DNA of 64,000 bases from Psychrobacillus sp044762745. GTDB lineage: Bacteria > Bacillota > Bacilli > Bacillales_A > Planococcaceae. The stretch lies in assembly GCF_044762745.1 (NCBI RefSeq), contig NZ_JBIWEX010000015.1, positions 47,061 through 111,060 of the forward strand. Direction: 5' to 3'. How positions within the stretch are numbered: position 1 is the stretch's first letter; each line of letters opens with the position of its first letter. Position numbers and translations under genes: made by a program. This document shows positions 52,606 through 62,200 of the stretch, piece by piece. Under the pieces are notes generated by a model. That model was not told the origin of the DNA, ran no database searches, and saw only the letters and a list, made by a program, of their open reading frames with translations.

Positions 52606-53247
52606 CGAGTAGAAGGGAACCTCTCTACCTTACGGTAGTTTGTGTTCCTCCCCCCTCACAGAGCCGTGCTTGCGCTATTTACGCACACAGCTCCTCCAAA
52701 TCATCATTCACACTGACTCTGCTATCCTCAAAAGTTTACATTTATTATCTCTACCGCTGTGTGTAGTAAATGTGTACCTAGTAAGGGTGATCACTTGGTA
52801 GCAGCCTTTCCTCCATCGGCATTACACAACTTCATTGGTACTACGCTGCTATCCGACTCCCTACAACGGCATTTGGTTTCCTTGCTTATTATCACTTGTA
52901 CACCATACTCTTCTATAAGAAGAGACCGGTAGGATCTCCCGAGTTGCCGTATCATATCGATGTGTGACCTGCCAAGGTCTCTGACTCCAGTGAGGTTTTA
53001 TCCTTCTTGCCTTTAACGATGGATAAAATGTAGCTTTCTGCTGTACTTAAGGCATCAGCCCTCTCGATTTACTAACATTATGGAGCTCTATCCCTTCAAC
53101 CAGTTGGCTTTCGGTCCGCCACCTAACTGTCTACGCTTAAAAGCTAATGTTACCATTAGCCCTCCAAGACTCGCTACGAGTGAATGGCTAGTTCTTTCTC
53201 GACGGGAATCCCACCCGCTATATGATACGACCTAGGCTCGGCCGCAC
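52606..53247 (-). ncRNA. Group II intron, ORF-less
   Basis: Minus strand starts with GTGCGGCCGAGCC at 53247 and continues ATATAGCGGGTGGGATTCCC, GAACTAGCCATTCACTCG, GTAGACAGTTAGG, CCAACTGG, typical of domain I of bacterial group II introns. Domain V is at 52661-52693: GAGCTGTGTGCG-TAAA-TAGCGCAAGCACGGCTC (written in arms) with the AGC triad. Domain VI follows and the intron ends near 52606. Only ~120 bases separate domain III-like sequence from V, so the reverse transcriptase ORF of domain IV is absent; mobility would need a maturase in trans. Confidence 0.88.
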
Positions 53248-53376
53248 AAGCACCCATTAGTTTAACAAAATCTTTTAACTCTCCCGTCTACATTGTATAG
53301 GGCTTTCTTTTCCAGAAATACCTTTTTGTATTAGCCTTTTCAATTTGACAGATTTGGGTTCCTATGTGCTCTTTTA

Positions 53377-53991
53377 TTAATCGTGCGATCTCTTTCTTTT
53401 TCTATAATAAAGGAAAATAACGAATACAAACATTACTGTCAATAGGAATAATACTATATTGGAATAAGTATTCATATATCTAACAATCGTACTCCAGGAA
53501 GAACCTACCTTTGCTCCAACAATTACTAATACACTATTCCAGATTAAAGAACCAATTGTCGTAAAAAGTAAAAATACGATAAAGTTCATATGAGCCATAC
53601 CAGCGGGAATTGAGATTAAACTTCTAATCAAAGGAACAAGTCTCCCGAAAAATACCGCCCAAACTCCGAATTTATTAAACCAGGCATTTGCTTTATGAAT
53701 GTCTTTTGAGGTTAATCTTAAAAGGCGCCCCCATTTATTAACGATTTTTTCTAGTCTTTTTACATCAACAAGTAAACCTATTCCATAAAGCACAATCGCC
53801 CCAACCACTGAACCAATTGTAGAAAAAACAATTACCCCGATAATACTCATATTTGATGTTGTAGTCATAAAGCCGCCAAACGTTAAAATCACTTCAGAAG
53901 GAATAGGTGGAAAAATGTTCTCTAAAGCTATCAAGAGAAGAATCCCTAAATACCCATACACATTCATTACTTCAGTTATCCAGTTTTCCAT
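53377..53991 (-). CDS. DedA-family membrane protein
   Basis: 204 residues from ATG at 53991 (MENWITEVMNVYG) with AAGGAG seven bases upstream. Seen: IFPPIPSEVILTFGGF (first half, E/D motif), WFNKFGVWAVFFGRLVPLIRSLISIPAGM (F-x-R-x3-P-x3-R-x6-A-G-x-x-x-M, the DedA signature, here split), re-entrant helices and C-terminal TM. DedA proteins act in undecaprenyl-phosphate/lipid recycling across the membrane. 59 bases downstream of PAP2, a functionally sensible partner that dephosphorylates undecaprenyl diphosphate. Confidence 0.9.
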   Translation of the reverse strand: MENWITEVMNVYGYLGILLLIALENIFPPIPSEVILTFGGFMTTTSNMSIIGVIVFSTIGSVVGAIVLYGIGLLVDVKRLEKIVNKWGRLLRLTSKDIHKANAWFNKFGVWAVFFGRLVPLIRSLISIPAGMAHMNFIVFLLFTTIGSLIWNSVLVIVGAKVGSSWSTIVRYMNTYSNIVLFLLTVMFVFVIFLYYRKRKRSHD

Positions 53992-54050
53992 TTTAATACT
54001 CCTTGTACTGATAAATTTAACAATCGTATACATAGAATTGCTATAATAAG

Positions 54051-54719
54051 TTAATATTTGCTTCCGGATAAATTTTCCCTTACATTCCGCTTTTCTTTAT
54101 ACCTTCTGAAAAAATAGATAGAAATAGCAAGCCAAAATCCACTGGCAAAATACCCCCCGATAATATCGCTCGGATAGTGCACACCAAGATAAATCCTACT
54201 GGTACCAATCATGAGAACCATTATAGTACTAATTATTATCAAAGTAATGCGCCATAAACGTGAAGGAATATGACGCCATAACAGAAATGACAGAATTCCA
54301 TAAACTGCAAGAGCATTCATCGCATGTCCACTAGGAAAGCTATATCCTCCTATTTCAATCAATCGATGCAAATCTGGTCTCATTCGATGAAAGAATTGTT
54401 TTAAGACCTGATTTATGATGGGCGTTCCAATAACAACAGTACAAAACAATAAGAGTTCTGATCGATGCTTTAATACAAAATAAAGAAAAAAAGATACTAT
54501 AACAAAAATACCAAACACAATATGAAACGATCCGACGTACGTAAAACATTTCATTATTGAGGTTAGAGTTGGAGATTCAAAACCTTGTATAAAGGAAATC
54601 ACGTATTGATCTAATTGAACTATTTTATGTCCACTAATTAAAATGGCCATACAACTAAAACCGATAAGTGAAACTAAACCAATAATAAAAGCAGTCAATA
54701 AATACCCAGTTAATCTCAT
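54051..54719 (-). CDS. PAP2-family phosphatase (possible undecaprenyl-diphosphatase)
   Basis: 222 residues from ATG at 54719 after GTAGGAG. Six TM helices and the three PAP2 motifs: KQFFHRMRPDLH, GGYSFPSGHAMNALAVYG and TSRIYLGVHYPSDIIGG with catalytic His. Integral membrane lipid-phosphate phosphatase. Together with the DedA gene probably serves C55-isoprenoid carrier recycling (inference). Confidence 0.9.
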   Translation of the reverse strand: MRLTGYLLTAFIIGLVSLIGFSCMAILISGHKIVQLDQYVISFIQGFESPTLTSIMKCFTYVGSFHIVFGIFVIVSFFLYFVLKHRSELLLFCTVVIGTPIINQVLKQFFHRMRPDLHRLIEIGGYSFPSGHAMNALAVYGILSFLLWRHIPSRLWRITLIIISTIMVLMIGTSRIYLGVHYPSDIIGGYFASGFWLAISIYFFRRYKEKRNVRENLSGSKY

Positions 54720-54820
54720 GCTGAAAACTCCTACCTTCATCTGTTCTTAGAAGATTTTTTTCTTTTTTTTTGTCCAATGAGACTCTGCAAATATTGATAA
54801 AACATAGCAAGGTATGATCA

Positions 54821-56206
54821 CTAATTCACATCATTCTTTGTGTTTTTTGTTTTTGGGAATACAAGTTTTACAGAAGTACCTTTACCTAACTGACTTTCAA
54901 TCACTAAACTTCCCTTGTATGTCTCCATCAACTTTAATGCAATAGATAATCCAATTCCATACCCACCCTTTTTTCGGTTGCGAGATTTCTCTACTCGATA
55001 AAATCGATCTGTTACGTGTGGTACATCTTCTTTCGGTATTCCGATTCCAAAATCTTGAATAGTTAATTCTCGATGCTGGTAATGTATCGTTACTCTTTTG
55101 TCATCATTTGAATACTTAATTGCATTATCGATTAATATCGTAAGTAGTTGTTCCAAATGTTGCTCTTTCATTGGAAGAAGAGTGCCATCAAATAATTGAA
55201 GAGAAAACATAAATTCCGGGTGCGTCATTTCAAAGTCATTTACGACTTTTTCAATAACATTTATTGGATTGATCATAGGAATCGTGGCATCAACTGTTTT
55301 TTCCGAATCAAGTCTGGAAAGTTCTAATAAATCCTTCACCAATTTGTCCATTCGATCCACTTCTCTCAAAGAAGAAACCAATGATTTATTTAACACTTCC
55401 CGATCATCTTTTCCCCATCTATTTAACATCATTAAGTTTCCATTCAATACAGATAAAGGGGTTCTCAATTCATGAGAAGCATCTTCTACAAATTGTTTTT
55501 GTTGATTGAAAGAAATTTCTAATTGATCCATTAGTTCATTAAAATGAATCGCTAATTCAGAGATTTGATCTTGTGCCGGTGGAACATTCACTCTTTCTTC
55601 TAAACCAAATTTTTTGATTCTAGTGAGTGAATGAGAAATAGCTTGAATTGGTCTAACTATTTGTTTAGAAAGAAAAAGTGCTCCCACTAAACTCAAAAAT
55701 ACTGCACCAATTCCTGTTAAAAACATAACAAGGCTAAATTGTTCTAATAGCCCATCGAAAATCTCCATATTTCTTACGATTTCAATTGTTCCTACATAAT
55801 TCGTATCCACTAATGGTTCACGATATACAAGCAAACGGTCATCGCCTGATGTGACTAGCTCAAATTGTTCACTTTGAACTAATTGGGAAGGTACATGCAA
55901 TAATTCTTCTTCACTTACTGCCACGATACTTTTTCCCTCTTTATCTAAGATCCGGATCGTCTCCGATTTCTCATTAATCGAATTGATAAAAGATTCATTT
56001 TCCTTAATGAATTGTACAGACAGTTTTTGATTGGAGTAATAATTTTGTATAGTATTCATTTTCTTTTCAATGGATTGCTCTTCATAATGAATCATCCAGC
56101 TGTTCATTACAAAATATTGCAATATATTATAAGAAACAAACAAACCAATCATAAGAACAGTCGCCCATAAAACAATTTTCATTTTTAACTTTAAGTTTTT
56201 CATCAT
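54821..56206 (-). CDS. Sensor histidine kinase (OmpR-associated)
   Basis: 461 residues. TM1 (about 10-30), sensor (30-155), TM2 (about 155-178), HAMP (180-235), phosphoacceptor His in VEDASHELRTPLSVLNGN, N box LTILIDNAIKYS, G1 QDFGIGIP, F box DRFYRVEKSR, G2 GGYGIGLSIALKLM. Start overlaps the upstream regulator by four bases (ATGA coupling). Confidence 0.93.
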   Translation of the reverse strand: MMKNLKLKMKIVLWATVLMIGLFVSYNILQYFVMNSWMIHYEEQSIEKKMNTIQNYYSNQKLSVQFIKENESFINSINEKSETIRILDKEGKSIVAVSEEELLHVPSQLVQSEQFELVTSGDDRLLVYREPLVDTNYVGTIEIVRNMEIFDGLLEQFSLVMFLTGIGAVFLSLVGALFLSKQIVRPIQAISHSLTRIKKFGLEERVNVPPAQDQISELAIHFNELMDQLEISFNQQKQFVEDASHELRTPLSVLNGNLMMLNRWGKDDREVLNKSLVSSLREVDRMDKLVKDLLELSRLDSEKTVDATIPMINPINVIEKVVNDFEMTHPEFMFSLQLFDGTLLPMKEQHLEQLLTILIDNAIKYSNDDKRVTIHYQHRELTIQDFGIGIPKEDVPHVTDRFYRVEKSRNRKKGGYGIGLSIALKLMETYKGSLVIESQLGKGTSVKLVFPKTKNTKNDVN

Positions 56207-56874
56207 TTCATCACATAGCCAATTCCACGGACAGAGTGGATATAGTTATCATTTTCTTTATTTATCTTGTTTCGCAAATATCGTACATATACATCGACCA
56301 CATTCGTCTCTACTTCTGTCTCGTATCCCCAAATTTTCTCAAGAATCAATTCCCTAGAGAGTACTCGGTTCACATTTTGTAAAAACATTAAGAGGAGTTC
56401 ATATTCTCTTTTGGTTAAGGGAATCTCTTCTTCCCCTTTCTTAACGGTTCGTGAAATAGTGTCTACTTCAATTTCTTTGAATTCTAAATGTTTCACGATG
56501 TTTTCCTCATGTCGTTCATTTCTCCGAAAAATTACACGCATCCTTGCCAAAAGTTCTTCTATTGAAAAAGGCTTTGACATATAATCGTCTGCCCCACCAT
56601 CTAAACCCATGACACGATCCATCACGCTATCTCTAGCAGTAAGCATAATAATCGGTGTTTCTTTTACTACTCGAATTCTTCTGCAAATTTCTATGCCATT
56701 TAAATGTGGTAGCATTAAATCTAAAAGTATAAGATCAAAATGGTTATGTAGCGCTTCTTCTAATCCATCTCTGCCATCATGGAAAACCGTCACATCGAAG
56801 CCTTCGTGTTTAAGTTCTAACTCTAGAAATTCTGTAATGCTTTCCTCGTCTTCAATGATTAATACTTTTTTCAA
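56203..56874 (-). CDS. OmpR-family response regulator
   Basis: 223 residues from TTG at 56874 (LKKVLIIEDEESI) because GGGAGGG is six bases upstream. Receiver with EDEES, phosphoacceptor Asp in LILLDLMLPH, MLTARDSV, YMSKPFSIEE; winged helix LTKREYELLLMFLQNVNRVL and VDVYVRYLRNKINKE. Partner of the following kinase; the regulator may control the ABC/PepSY genes upstream. Confidence 0.93.
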   Translation of the reverse strand: MKKVLIIEDEESITEFLELELKHEGFDVTVFHDGRDGLEEALHNHFDLILLDLMLPHLNGIEICRRIRVVKETPIIMLTARDSVMDRVMGLDGGADDYMSKPFSIEELLARMRVIFRRNERHEENIVKHLEFKEIEVDTISRTVKKGEEEIPLTKREYELLLMFLQNVNRVLSRELILEKIWGYETEVETNVVDVYVRYLRNKINKENDNYIHSVRGIGYVMK

Positions 56875-56940
56875 TGTGAACCCTCCCACGAATTAACTTA
56901 CCTCCATGTTATCGAACAATGGTAGGACAAACAAATTTCA

Positions 56941-57468
56941 TTAATGTTTTTTTCTTCTTGTAACGAAAAATAGTAATAGGAGTAAAATTACTGGCATTGC
57001 AATCGATACAATTTGCACAAAAAGTGGATTAATCTGTGTATTCCCTAAAATACGCACGGGTATTGACGCACTCGAATGAATTTGTTGATCGTCGTCACTA
57101 CTTACAGTTACATACAATTTATATTGACTTGTATACACAAAACGAATTGGTAATTCAACTTTTACTGATTGCTGTGGCTTTAACGTATCAAGTAGAATAG
57201 GTACATCTGCACTATAGTCCTCTAAATTTACGGTCATATGTTTCCCGATATCCGCCATCGTAATATAAGCCATTGCATTTTTCAGCTCTGTGTCTGATAA
57301 ATTGGTAATTTCAGCTTGCACACTCGTTTCAAGACCCGGGTAGTTTTCCACTACATCAGGAGAGAGAATCTTAATATCTATCGTATCTTGTGCAATTGCA
57401 ACCCCACTTGTTTGCGTCATCATCTGAAAGGTGAAGAGAAAAGCAAAAGTAATCCATACCTTTTTCAT
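56941..57468 (-). CDS. Secreted, membrane-anchored NEW3-like (COG1470) protein
   Basis: 175 residues from ATG at 57468 after AAAGGAGG. Signal peptide (1-25), one immunoglobulin-like NEW3 domain (about 30-140; QAEITNLSDTELKNAMAYIT) and a C-terminal TM helix with RRKKH stop-transfer tail. Such proteins often accompany ABC-2-type exporters, as here: the gene lies one base past the permease stop. Confidence 0.75.
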   Translation of the reverse strand: MKKVWITFAFLFTFQMMTQTSGVAIAQDTIDIKILSPDVVENYPGLETSVQAEITNLSDTELKNAMAYITMADIGKHMTVNLEDYSADVPILLDTLKPQQSVKVELPIRFVYTSQYKLYVTVSSDDDQQIHSSASIPVRILGNTQINPLFVQIVSIAMPVILLLLLFFVTRRKKH

Positions 57469-57469
57469 C

Positions 57470-58228
57470 TTATTCTCCTCCTTTAAGCGTAATTTTATTA
57501 TTTGCAAATAACAATAACGCAATACTTAATAGTAAGAAGACGAGCACTGGCAGTAAATCCACTATCAGTACGGTGTAGCCGAGCCGATTCACAAAATAAT
57601 CCTTTAAAGTCAGTATGGATCGTGATAATGGGCTAACTGTGTCCACAATATGCGCAAATCCACTTTTTTTCATCGTTGTTGATAAGAACATTGGTATTGC
57701 CGTTACTAAAAATAAAACAAATGATAAAAGTGTAGAACTCTTGGTAGATGAAAGTATTGCGGAAAACCCTAGCGATAATGCTGCAAATCCAATGACTAAA
57801 GGAAAACAAATTAGATAAAGAAACACTAGTGCTTTCACAAATATATCTGTACCCATGGAGAGTGCAAAAAAGTAAGGTAGAGATAATAAAGAAATAATGA
57901 ACCAAAATAAGAGCAACCCTACTAATTTCCCAAATGTAATTTGTGCTTTAGACAATGGTGATAATAAAAGACTTTCGAGTGTTTCTCTTTCCCTTTCCCC
58001 TGCATACATATTCGATCCAATAATAATCGTTACTAGAATACTAATCCCTAAAACTACTTTCATGAAGGTCATATTTACTTCTACCTGAGCAAGTAAACTA
58101 AGTTCTTTAACGGAGACAAAGCTAAACGCAAGACCGCTAAACAATAGTGTCACTGCAAAATATATCCACAAGCTCTTTTTAGAAAAAACGTTTTCCTTTA
58201 TTTCCTTTCCGATTAGTGCCGCTATCAT
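57470..58228 (-). CDS. ABC-2-type transporter permease
   Basis: 252 residues, six TM helices: YFAVTLLFSGLAFSFVSVKE (TM1 region), MYAGERERETLESLLLSPLS, the G-E-R-E-x-x-T-x-x-x-L-L signature of ABC-2 permeases between helices 2 and 3. Start overlaps the end of the ATPase gene by four bases. Forms the membrane part of an exporter with the ATPase. Confidence 0.9.
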   Translation of the reverse strand: MIAALIGKEIKENVFSKKSLWIYFAVTLLFSGLAFSFVSVKELSLLAQVEVNMTFMKVVLGISILVTIIIGSNMYAGERERETLESLLLSPLSKAQITFGKLVGLLLFWFIISLLSLPYFFALSMGTDIFVKALVFLYLICFPLVIGFAALSLGFSAILSSTKSSTLLSFVLFLVTAIPMFLSTTMKKSGFAHIVDTVSPLSRSILTLKDYFVNRLGYTVLIVDLLPVLVFLLLSIALLLFANNKITLKGGE

Positions 58229-58992
58229 AGATTCATCTCCTTATCTTCTTGATCTGTAAGATAAAAGAAAACCTCTTCCAACGTAATTGGTTCCGTAGTA
58301 TCTACTTTCAGTGAACCATACTTGTTCAAAAGAGATTCTAAATAATCTTCTTCTATTAAGGTTCCTTCTTTTACAATTGCCACTCGATTACATATTTCGG
58401 AGATTTCTTTTAGCAAATGAGAAGTGATGAATATCGTAACCCCATGTTTTTTATTTAAATCATGTAAAATCATTTGGATATCTCTTTGTCCTTGAGGATC
58501 TAAACCTAGTGTAGGTTCGTCCAAAAAAATAAGTACGGGTTCATGAATAATTGTTTTTGCAATACCGATTCTTTGTCTCATCCCTCGAGAGTATTGCCCA
58601 ATTGGAATATTTGCTTTACTAGTCATTCCAACTTGGTGAAGTACTTCTTCTACCCGTTCTTTTTGTTTGTTTTTACTCACACCATAAAGTTGTCCAAAGA
58701 ATAGTAAATATTCCGCACCGGTCATCCAGTTATAGTAGCCATGCGATTCTGGCAATACCCCTATCATTTTTCGAATTTCTCGTTCGTTTCGTATAACACT
58801 TTTCCCTTGAATAACAACTTCCCCAGCTGTTGGCTTTAATAGTCCATCTAACATTCGAATAGTCGTTGTTTTACCAGCACCATTCGGACCTAAAAAACCA
58901 TAAATATCGCCTTTATTTACTTGTAAATTTAGATGATTAACTGCAGTGAACCCATTTGGATATTGCATTGTTAAATCCTTCGTTTGGATCAT
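58225..58992 (-). CDS. ABC transporter ATP-binding protein (exporter type)
   Basis: 255 residues from ATG at 58992 (MIQTKDLTMQYPN) behind TAGGAGGAGG. Walker A GPNGAGKTT, Q loop VLPESHGYYNWMTG, signature YSRGMRQRIGIAKTI (S-R-G-M-R variant), Walker B PVLIFLDEPTLGLDPQG, H loop FITSHLL. Exporter of unknown substrate, likely envelope-directed given the neighbours. 79 bases downstream of the PepSY gene. Confidence 0.93.
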   Translation of the reverse strand: MIQTKDLTMQYPNGFTAVNHLNLQVNKGDIYGFLGPNGAGKTTTIRMLDGLLKPTAGEVVIQGKSVIRNEREIRKMIGVLPESHGYYNWMTGAEYLLFFGQLYGVSKNKQKERVEEVLHQVGMTSKANIPIGQYSRGMRQRIGIAKTIIHEPVLIFLDEPTLGLDPQGQRDIQMILHDLNKKHGVTIFITSHLLKEISEICNRVAIVKEGTLIEEDYLESLLNKYGSLKVDTTEPITLEEVFFYLTDQEDKEMNL

Positions 58993-59071
58993 ATTGTACC
59001 TCCTCCTAATAATTGTTAAAAGAAAAAAAGGAATAGATGGGATAACCACCTTTCCCCTTTAGAAACTCCGA

Positions 59072-59731
59072 TTATTCGTTTCCTTCTTGTCCTTCATCTT
59101 CATTGTCCGCTTCAACTTTCACTACTTTTCCTGTAGCAGCATCAATTTTCACGTCTTGTACTCCGTTAGTTGTTTGGATTTCAAAACCGTAAACAACTAC
59201 GCCATCTTCATCTTCTAACTCGGATTTATTTACAGTTCCGGGTTCTTCTTTTAATGCAATTGTTTGTGCTTCATCTGAAGTCAATTTTGCTTTTGCTTGA
59301 AGTTCCGCAATGTTATCGTCATTTTCTTCTCCATCATTTTCTTCACTTTCTTCAGTTCCGTTTTCATCGTCATTTGCATCATTTTCGACCTTTACGATCT
59401 CTCCATTTATTGCATTGACTTTCACATCATTTATATCGCCAGAAGCTGTTTGAATTTCAAAGCCGTAAACAACTACACCATCTTCATCTTCTAATTCAGA
59501 TTCATTTACAGTTCCTGCTACTTTGTTTAGTGCAATTACTTGTGCTTCATCTAATGTCAATTTTGCCTTTGCTTGAAGTTCAACAATATTGTCATCGTCT
59601 TTTTGATCTTCTGCTTGAGTCGTTGTAGGTGCGTTATTGCTTGCAAATGCGGTAGTGAACACACCATTACCTACTACTGCTCCCCCAATAAGTGTTGATG
59701 CCAAAACTGGAATTATTAATTTCTTTTTCAT
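59072..59731 (-). CDS. Secreted protein with two tandem PepSY domains
   Basis: 219 residues. Signal peptide (1-30; MKKKLIIPVLASTLIGGAVV). Two copies of one PepSY unit, about 50-120 and 142-212: LTLDEAQVIALNKVAGTVNE and LTSDEAQTIALKEEPGTVNK, each followed by the identical LEDEDGVVVYGFEIQT, joined by an acidic linker of Asp/Glu/Asn. PepSY modules are extracytoplasmic, often inhibitors or sensors of proteases or metals. High identity between units implies recent internal duplication. First gene before the ABC and two-component genes. Confidence 0.88.
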   Translation of the reverse strand: MKKKLIIPVLASTLIGGAVVGNGVFTTAFASNNAPTTTQAEDQKDDDNIVELQAKAKLTLDEAQVIALNKVAGTVNESELEDEDGVVVYGFEIQTASGDINDVKVNAINGEIVKVENDANDDENGTEESEENDGEENDDNIAELQAKAKLTSDEAQTIALKEEPGTVNKSELEDEDGVVVYGFEIQTTNGVQDVKIDAATGKVVKVEADNEDEGQEGNE

Positions 59732-60114
59732 CTGTATTCCTCCTAAAAAGTATTGTGAATCTTTCTTACAGCCTTTATTCTGCCAGATGGTTATGAAAAG
59801 TTAACGAATCTTTTTTAAGAAGTTGATGAAAGTTTAGTGAGGAATTTCTCATTTTCTAGGATGTCACTATTGTGCAAATCCTGCTACTTCTTCTCCATAA
59901 GCAACTTTATACTCTTCCATTTTCGTTCTCACTTCTTTTTTTCTCGAAATGTATTAGATATTTATAAATTTTTCACTAAATAATCCATACTTGATAAAGC
60001 AAATAATAATTGATATGAATTACTAGTGGGTAAAAATTTAATGAAAGAAGTGTAATCTACATGTGGTTTATGGTCTACAAGTGAAGGTTTATAAGTCGTA
60101 TTTGTGTAATTTAA
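59732..60114. other. Intergenic region upstream of PepSY gene
   Basis: 382 bases without a supported gene; must contain the PepSY promoter. Nothing else recognised. Confidence 0.3.
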
Positions 60115-60386
60115 ATGTTTAATATTGGCCACTTATGGTCCACCTGGATGGATGAAACTATTCAAATTCGAAAACGGCTGCGTGAAGGAATTGATGTGGC
60201 TTTGCAAACGGCACAATTTTTGAACGTCCCAAGGTTACGGTCACTGAGGAGTTTAAAGAACCGTATACTAGCTGGAAATCGGGAGAGATTACAGCAGTGA
60301 AAGCAATGCAATAAAGTGGAGTGAAAAAGACTACTTTTTATAAACTTGTCAGAGAGTATGAAGAAACCTTGTATTTATACCTATAG
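60115..60386 (+). pseudogene. Serine recombinase/resolvase C-terminal remnant
   Basis: Two frames: RLREGIDVALQT, then FERPKVTVTEEFKEPYTSWK, SGEITAVKAMQ, in-frame TAA, SGVKKTTFYKLVREYEETL. The latter is the HTH DNA-binding domain of the resolvase/invertase family (x-G-x-I-T-A-x-x-A-M-x-x-x-G-V-K-K-T-T-F-Y). The catalytic N-terminal domain is absent. Inactive trace of a mobile element. Confidence 0.8.
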
Positions 60387-60500
60387 AATATAAAAGTGGT
60401 AAATCATTTCACATATTTCTTCTTACAATGAGAAGGAACTAATTGGTGTACTACCGAGAAGTACATATCAAATACTTTTTCATAATTCTGCTTCCATTTC

Positions 60501-60557
60501 AAGAGGACCATCACTACTTTTCCCAATTTGAAAGATAGTGATGGTCCTCTTATTTTT
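60501..60557. terminator. Strong terminator hairpin
   Basis: AAGAGGACCATCACTA / TAGTGATGGTCCTCTT with a 19-base loop, T-runs both sides. Would close the remnant at 60550-60648 on the minus strand or plus-strand transcription. Confidence 0.88.
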
Positions 60558-60648
60558 GACTAATTTCAACATTTACTTCGGATACTTCGTTCTTCGAATC
60601 TTTAACAAACGCACCCGTTAGCCATCCATGAAGCGCAAAATCAGCGCT
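60550..60648 (-). pseudogene. 3' fragment of an unrecognised gene
   Basis: Minus frame FALHGWLTGAFVKDSKNEVS then EVNVEISQK and TAA; no start. Ends at the strong terminator, which suggests a former full gene. Confidence 0.35.
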
Positions 60649-61071
60649 TCACCACAGAGAATGAAAATGGTTAGGAAGTGTCAATACTGATACTGACCTT
60701 AATCCAGTCAACCGTAATCCATAGACTTATTTACGCTCTCCTCTTTTTTTTTAACGATTAAGTAGGGGTCTTCTTAAGTATTGTCATTTTTCATTTCTTG
60801 AGGAACTAATTTTCATGGGAGTTTAAGTGAAAGTTTTCACAAATTACTATTTCAACTGAAGTAGTCTCTTTCTAAAGAATAAAATTCAGCTATTAAAGTT
60901 TCGAACTTATAAGGGGATAATCCAATATAGCTCCCTTATCGCGTTTATCGTTTATCCCTCAAAATACGTAATATGATTATTTCTTTTGCAAAAGAAAATA
61001 TTTAGTAGATTAATGTCACCCCTCATTTTTACTACTATACATATTATAGAGTATAGAAAGGAGGGGTTTTT
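60649..61071. other. Intergenic stretch upstream of the first YjcZ gene
   Basis: AT-rich; nothing assignable beyond the promoter of the gene at 61072. Confidence 0.3.
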
Positions 61072-61191
61072 ATGGAAAACTGCGGAGAATTTCGCGAAGA
61101 GCGTCGCGAACGAAACCCATTCGCTTTAATCGTTGTACTGTTCATTCTTCTAATTATTGTCGGTGCTAGTTTCATGCATAGATCGTATTAA
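61072..61191 (+). CDS. YjcZ-family sporulation peptide 1
   Basis: 39 residues: MENCGEFREERRERNPFALI then VVLFILLIIVGASFMHRSY. Single TM helix FALIVVLFILLIIVGASF, the family hallmark; charged head. AAAGGAGG eight bases before ATG. In Bacillus, such peptides are made in sporulation under late sigma factors (family knowledge); role unknown. Terminator after it at 61267-61298. Confidence 0.88.
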   Translation: MENCGEFREERRERNPFALIVVLFILLIIVGASFMHRSY

Positions 61192-61266
61192 CAAAAACAT
61201 CTGTTGATAGCTATGATGGTCAATAAATAATAATAGCTAGGCACCTCCATTCTGATTTTTGGGTTT

Positions 61267-61298
61267 AGGGTCACTTTCCACGAAGTGGCCCTTTTTAT
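61267..61298 (+). terminator. Terminator of YjcZ-family gene 1
   Basis: AGGGTCACTT-tccacg-AAGTGgCCCT followed by TTTTATAG. Confidence 0.85.
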
Positions 61299-61674
61299 AG
61301 TTTCTTTCCTCATATATATATTTAGTTCACACCACACTTACTGCACATTTTCTTTCAGATATTCATTCAATATAGTGATGAAATTTAAAATTCAACTTTG
61401 GTATATCTGTTTAAAATAACCTTCTACTCCTTCTTATTAAACTAAACTGCGACGTTAGTAAAATCACTCATTATGTCTATAATTCTATTAAGTTGGCAAT
61501 AACCCCTTAAATATTACTATTTTAGGGGGAATGGAATTGTTACTGTTAAGAGAAAAAAATGTGATGCTAGTGATTCTTATCAAATTAGTCCAAGTTCATT
61601 CATATTTTTGACATAAACTATTTCTAAGGATGTATTCAAGTAATCCTTAATCTTAATGTAGGAGGTGAAAATAT
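61299..61674. other. Intergenic stretch between YjcZ genes 1 and 2
   Basis: 376 bases; nothing recognised apart from AGGAGGTGA immediately before gene 2. Confidence 0.3.
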
Positions 61675-61803
61675 ATGAGTGATGGTTCATATGAAGGAAA
61701 CTATAGCGGTGGCGGTAGTAACATGGGTTCAAGCTTTGCATTGATTGTCGTATTGTTTATTCTCCTTATCATCGTAGGTGCTTCTTTTATGAGAAGTTAC
61801 TAA
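61675..61803 (+). CDS. YjcZ-family sporulation peptide 2
   Basis: 42 residues: MSDGSYEGNYSGGGSNMGSS then FALIVVLFILLIIVGASFMR SY. The TM helix is the same as in peptide 1, the head is Gly/Ser-rich instead of charged. TAGGAGGTGA six bases upstream of ATG. Confidence 0.9.
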   Translation: MSDGSYEGNYSGGGSNMGSSFALIVVLFILLIIVGASFMRSY

Positions 61804-62001
61804 TCTCTATGTGGTGAATAATATTTGATATTTTTCGCTTCAAGGAGTATTACCACCACGATTAATAAGGATAATGGGCAGGTTCAAGCAATCTGCCAAT
61901 TATTATGGATAATTGGATGGAGAAATATACGATCATCAATATAAGGGAATTTATTTAGCATGGATTCAAAGAATGAACAAGCTTTAGAAAGGAGGGATAT
62001 T

Positions 62002-62178
62002 ATGGAACCGTTTGTTATGAGAAACATGGGCCGTCGAGTTATGATGAGAGATAGAATGGGTAGAAGACGAATCGGAATGATAGATGGATTTGTCCCAGGA
62101 AGAGGAATGTTTATACGAAATCGCTTTAGAAGAGAATTTGTGCCCTTCTTCTTAATCGCAACTCTATTTTTAATATAA
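62002..62178 (+). CDS. Small basic protein with C-terminal hydrophobic end
   Basis: 58 residues from ATG at 62002 (MEPFVMRNMGRRVMMRDRMG), behind AAAGGAGGG; the longer frame from 61960 would bury this site. Arg/Met-rich body (RRRIGMIDGFVPGRGMFIRN) ending in PFFLIATLFLI. Unrecognised; the setting between YjcZ genes hints at a sporulation role. Confidence 0.6.
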   Translation: MEPFVMRNMGRRVMMRDRMGRRRIGMIDGFVPGRGMFIRNRFRREFVPFFLIATLFLI

Positions 62179-62200
62179 ATTTAAGTTAGAAGTAAGTGTC

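Noticed and set aside
59170..59494. Plus-strand Leu/His/Phe-rich frames opposite the PepSY gene
   Set aside because: Antisense of acidic repeats; low complexity and no start signals.
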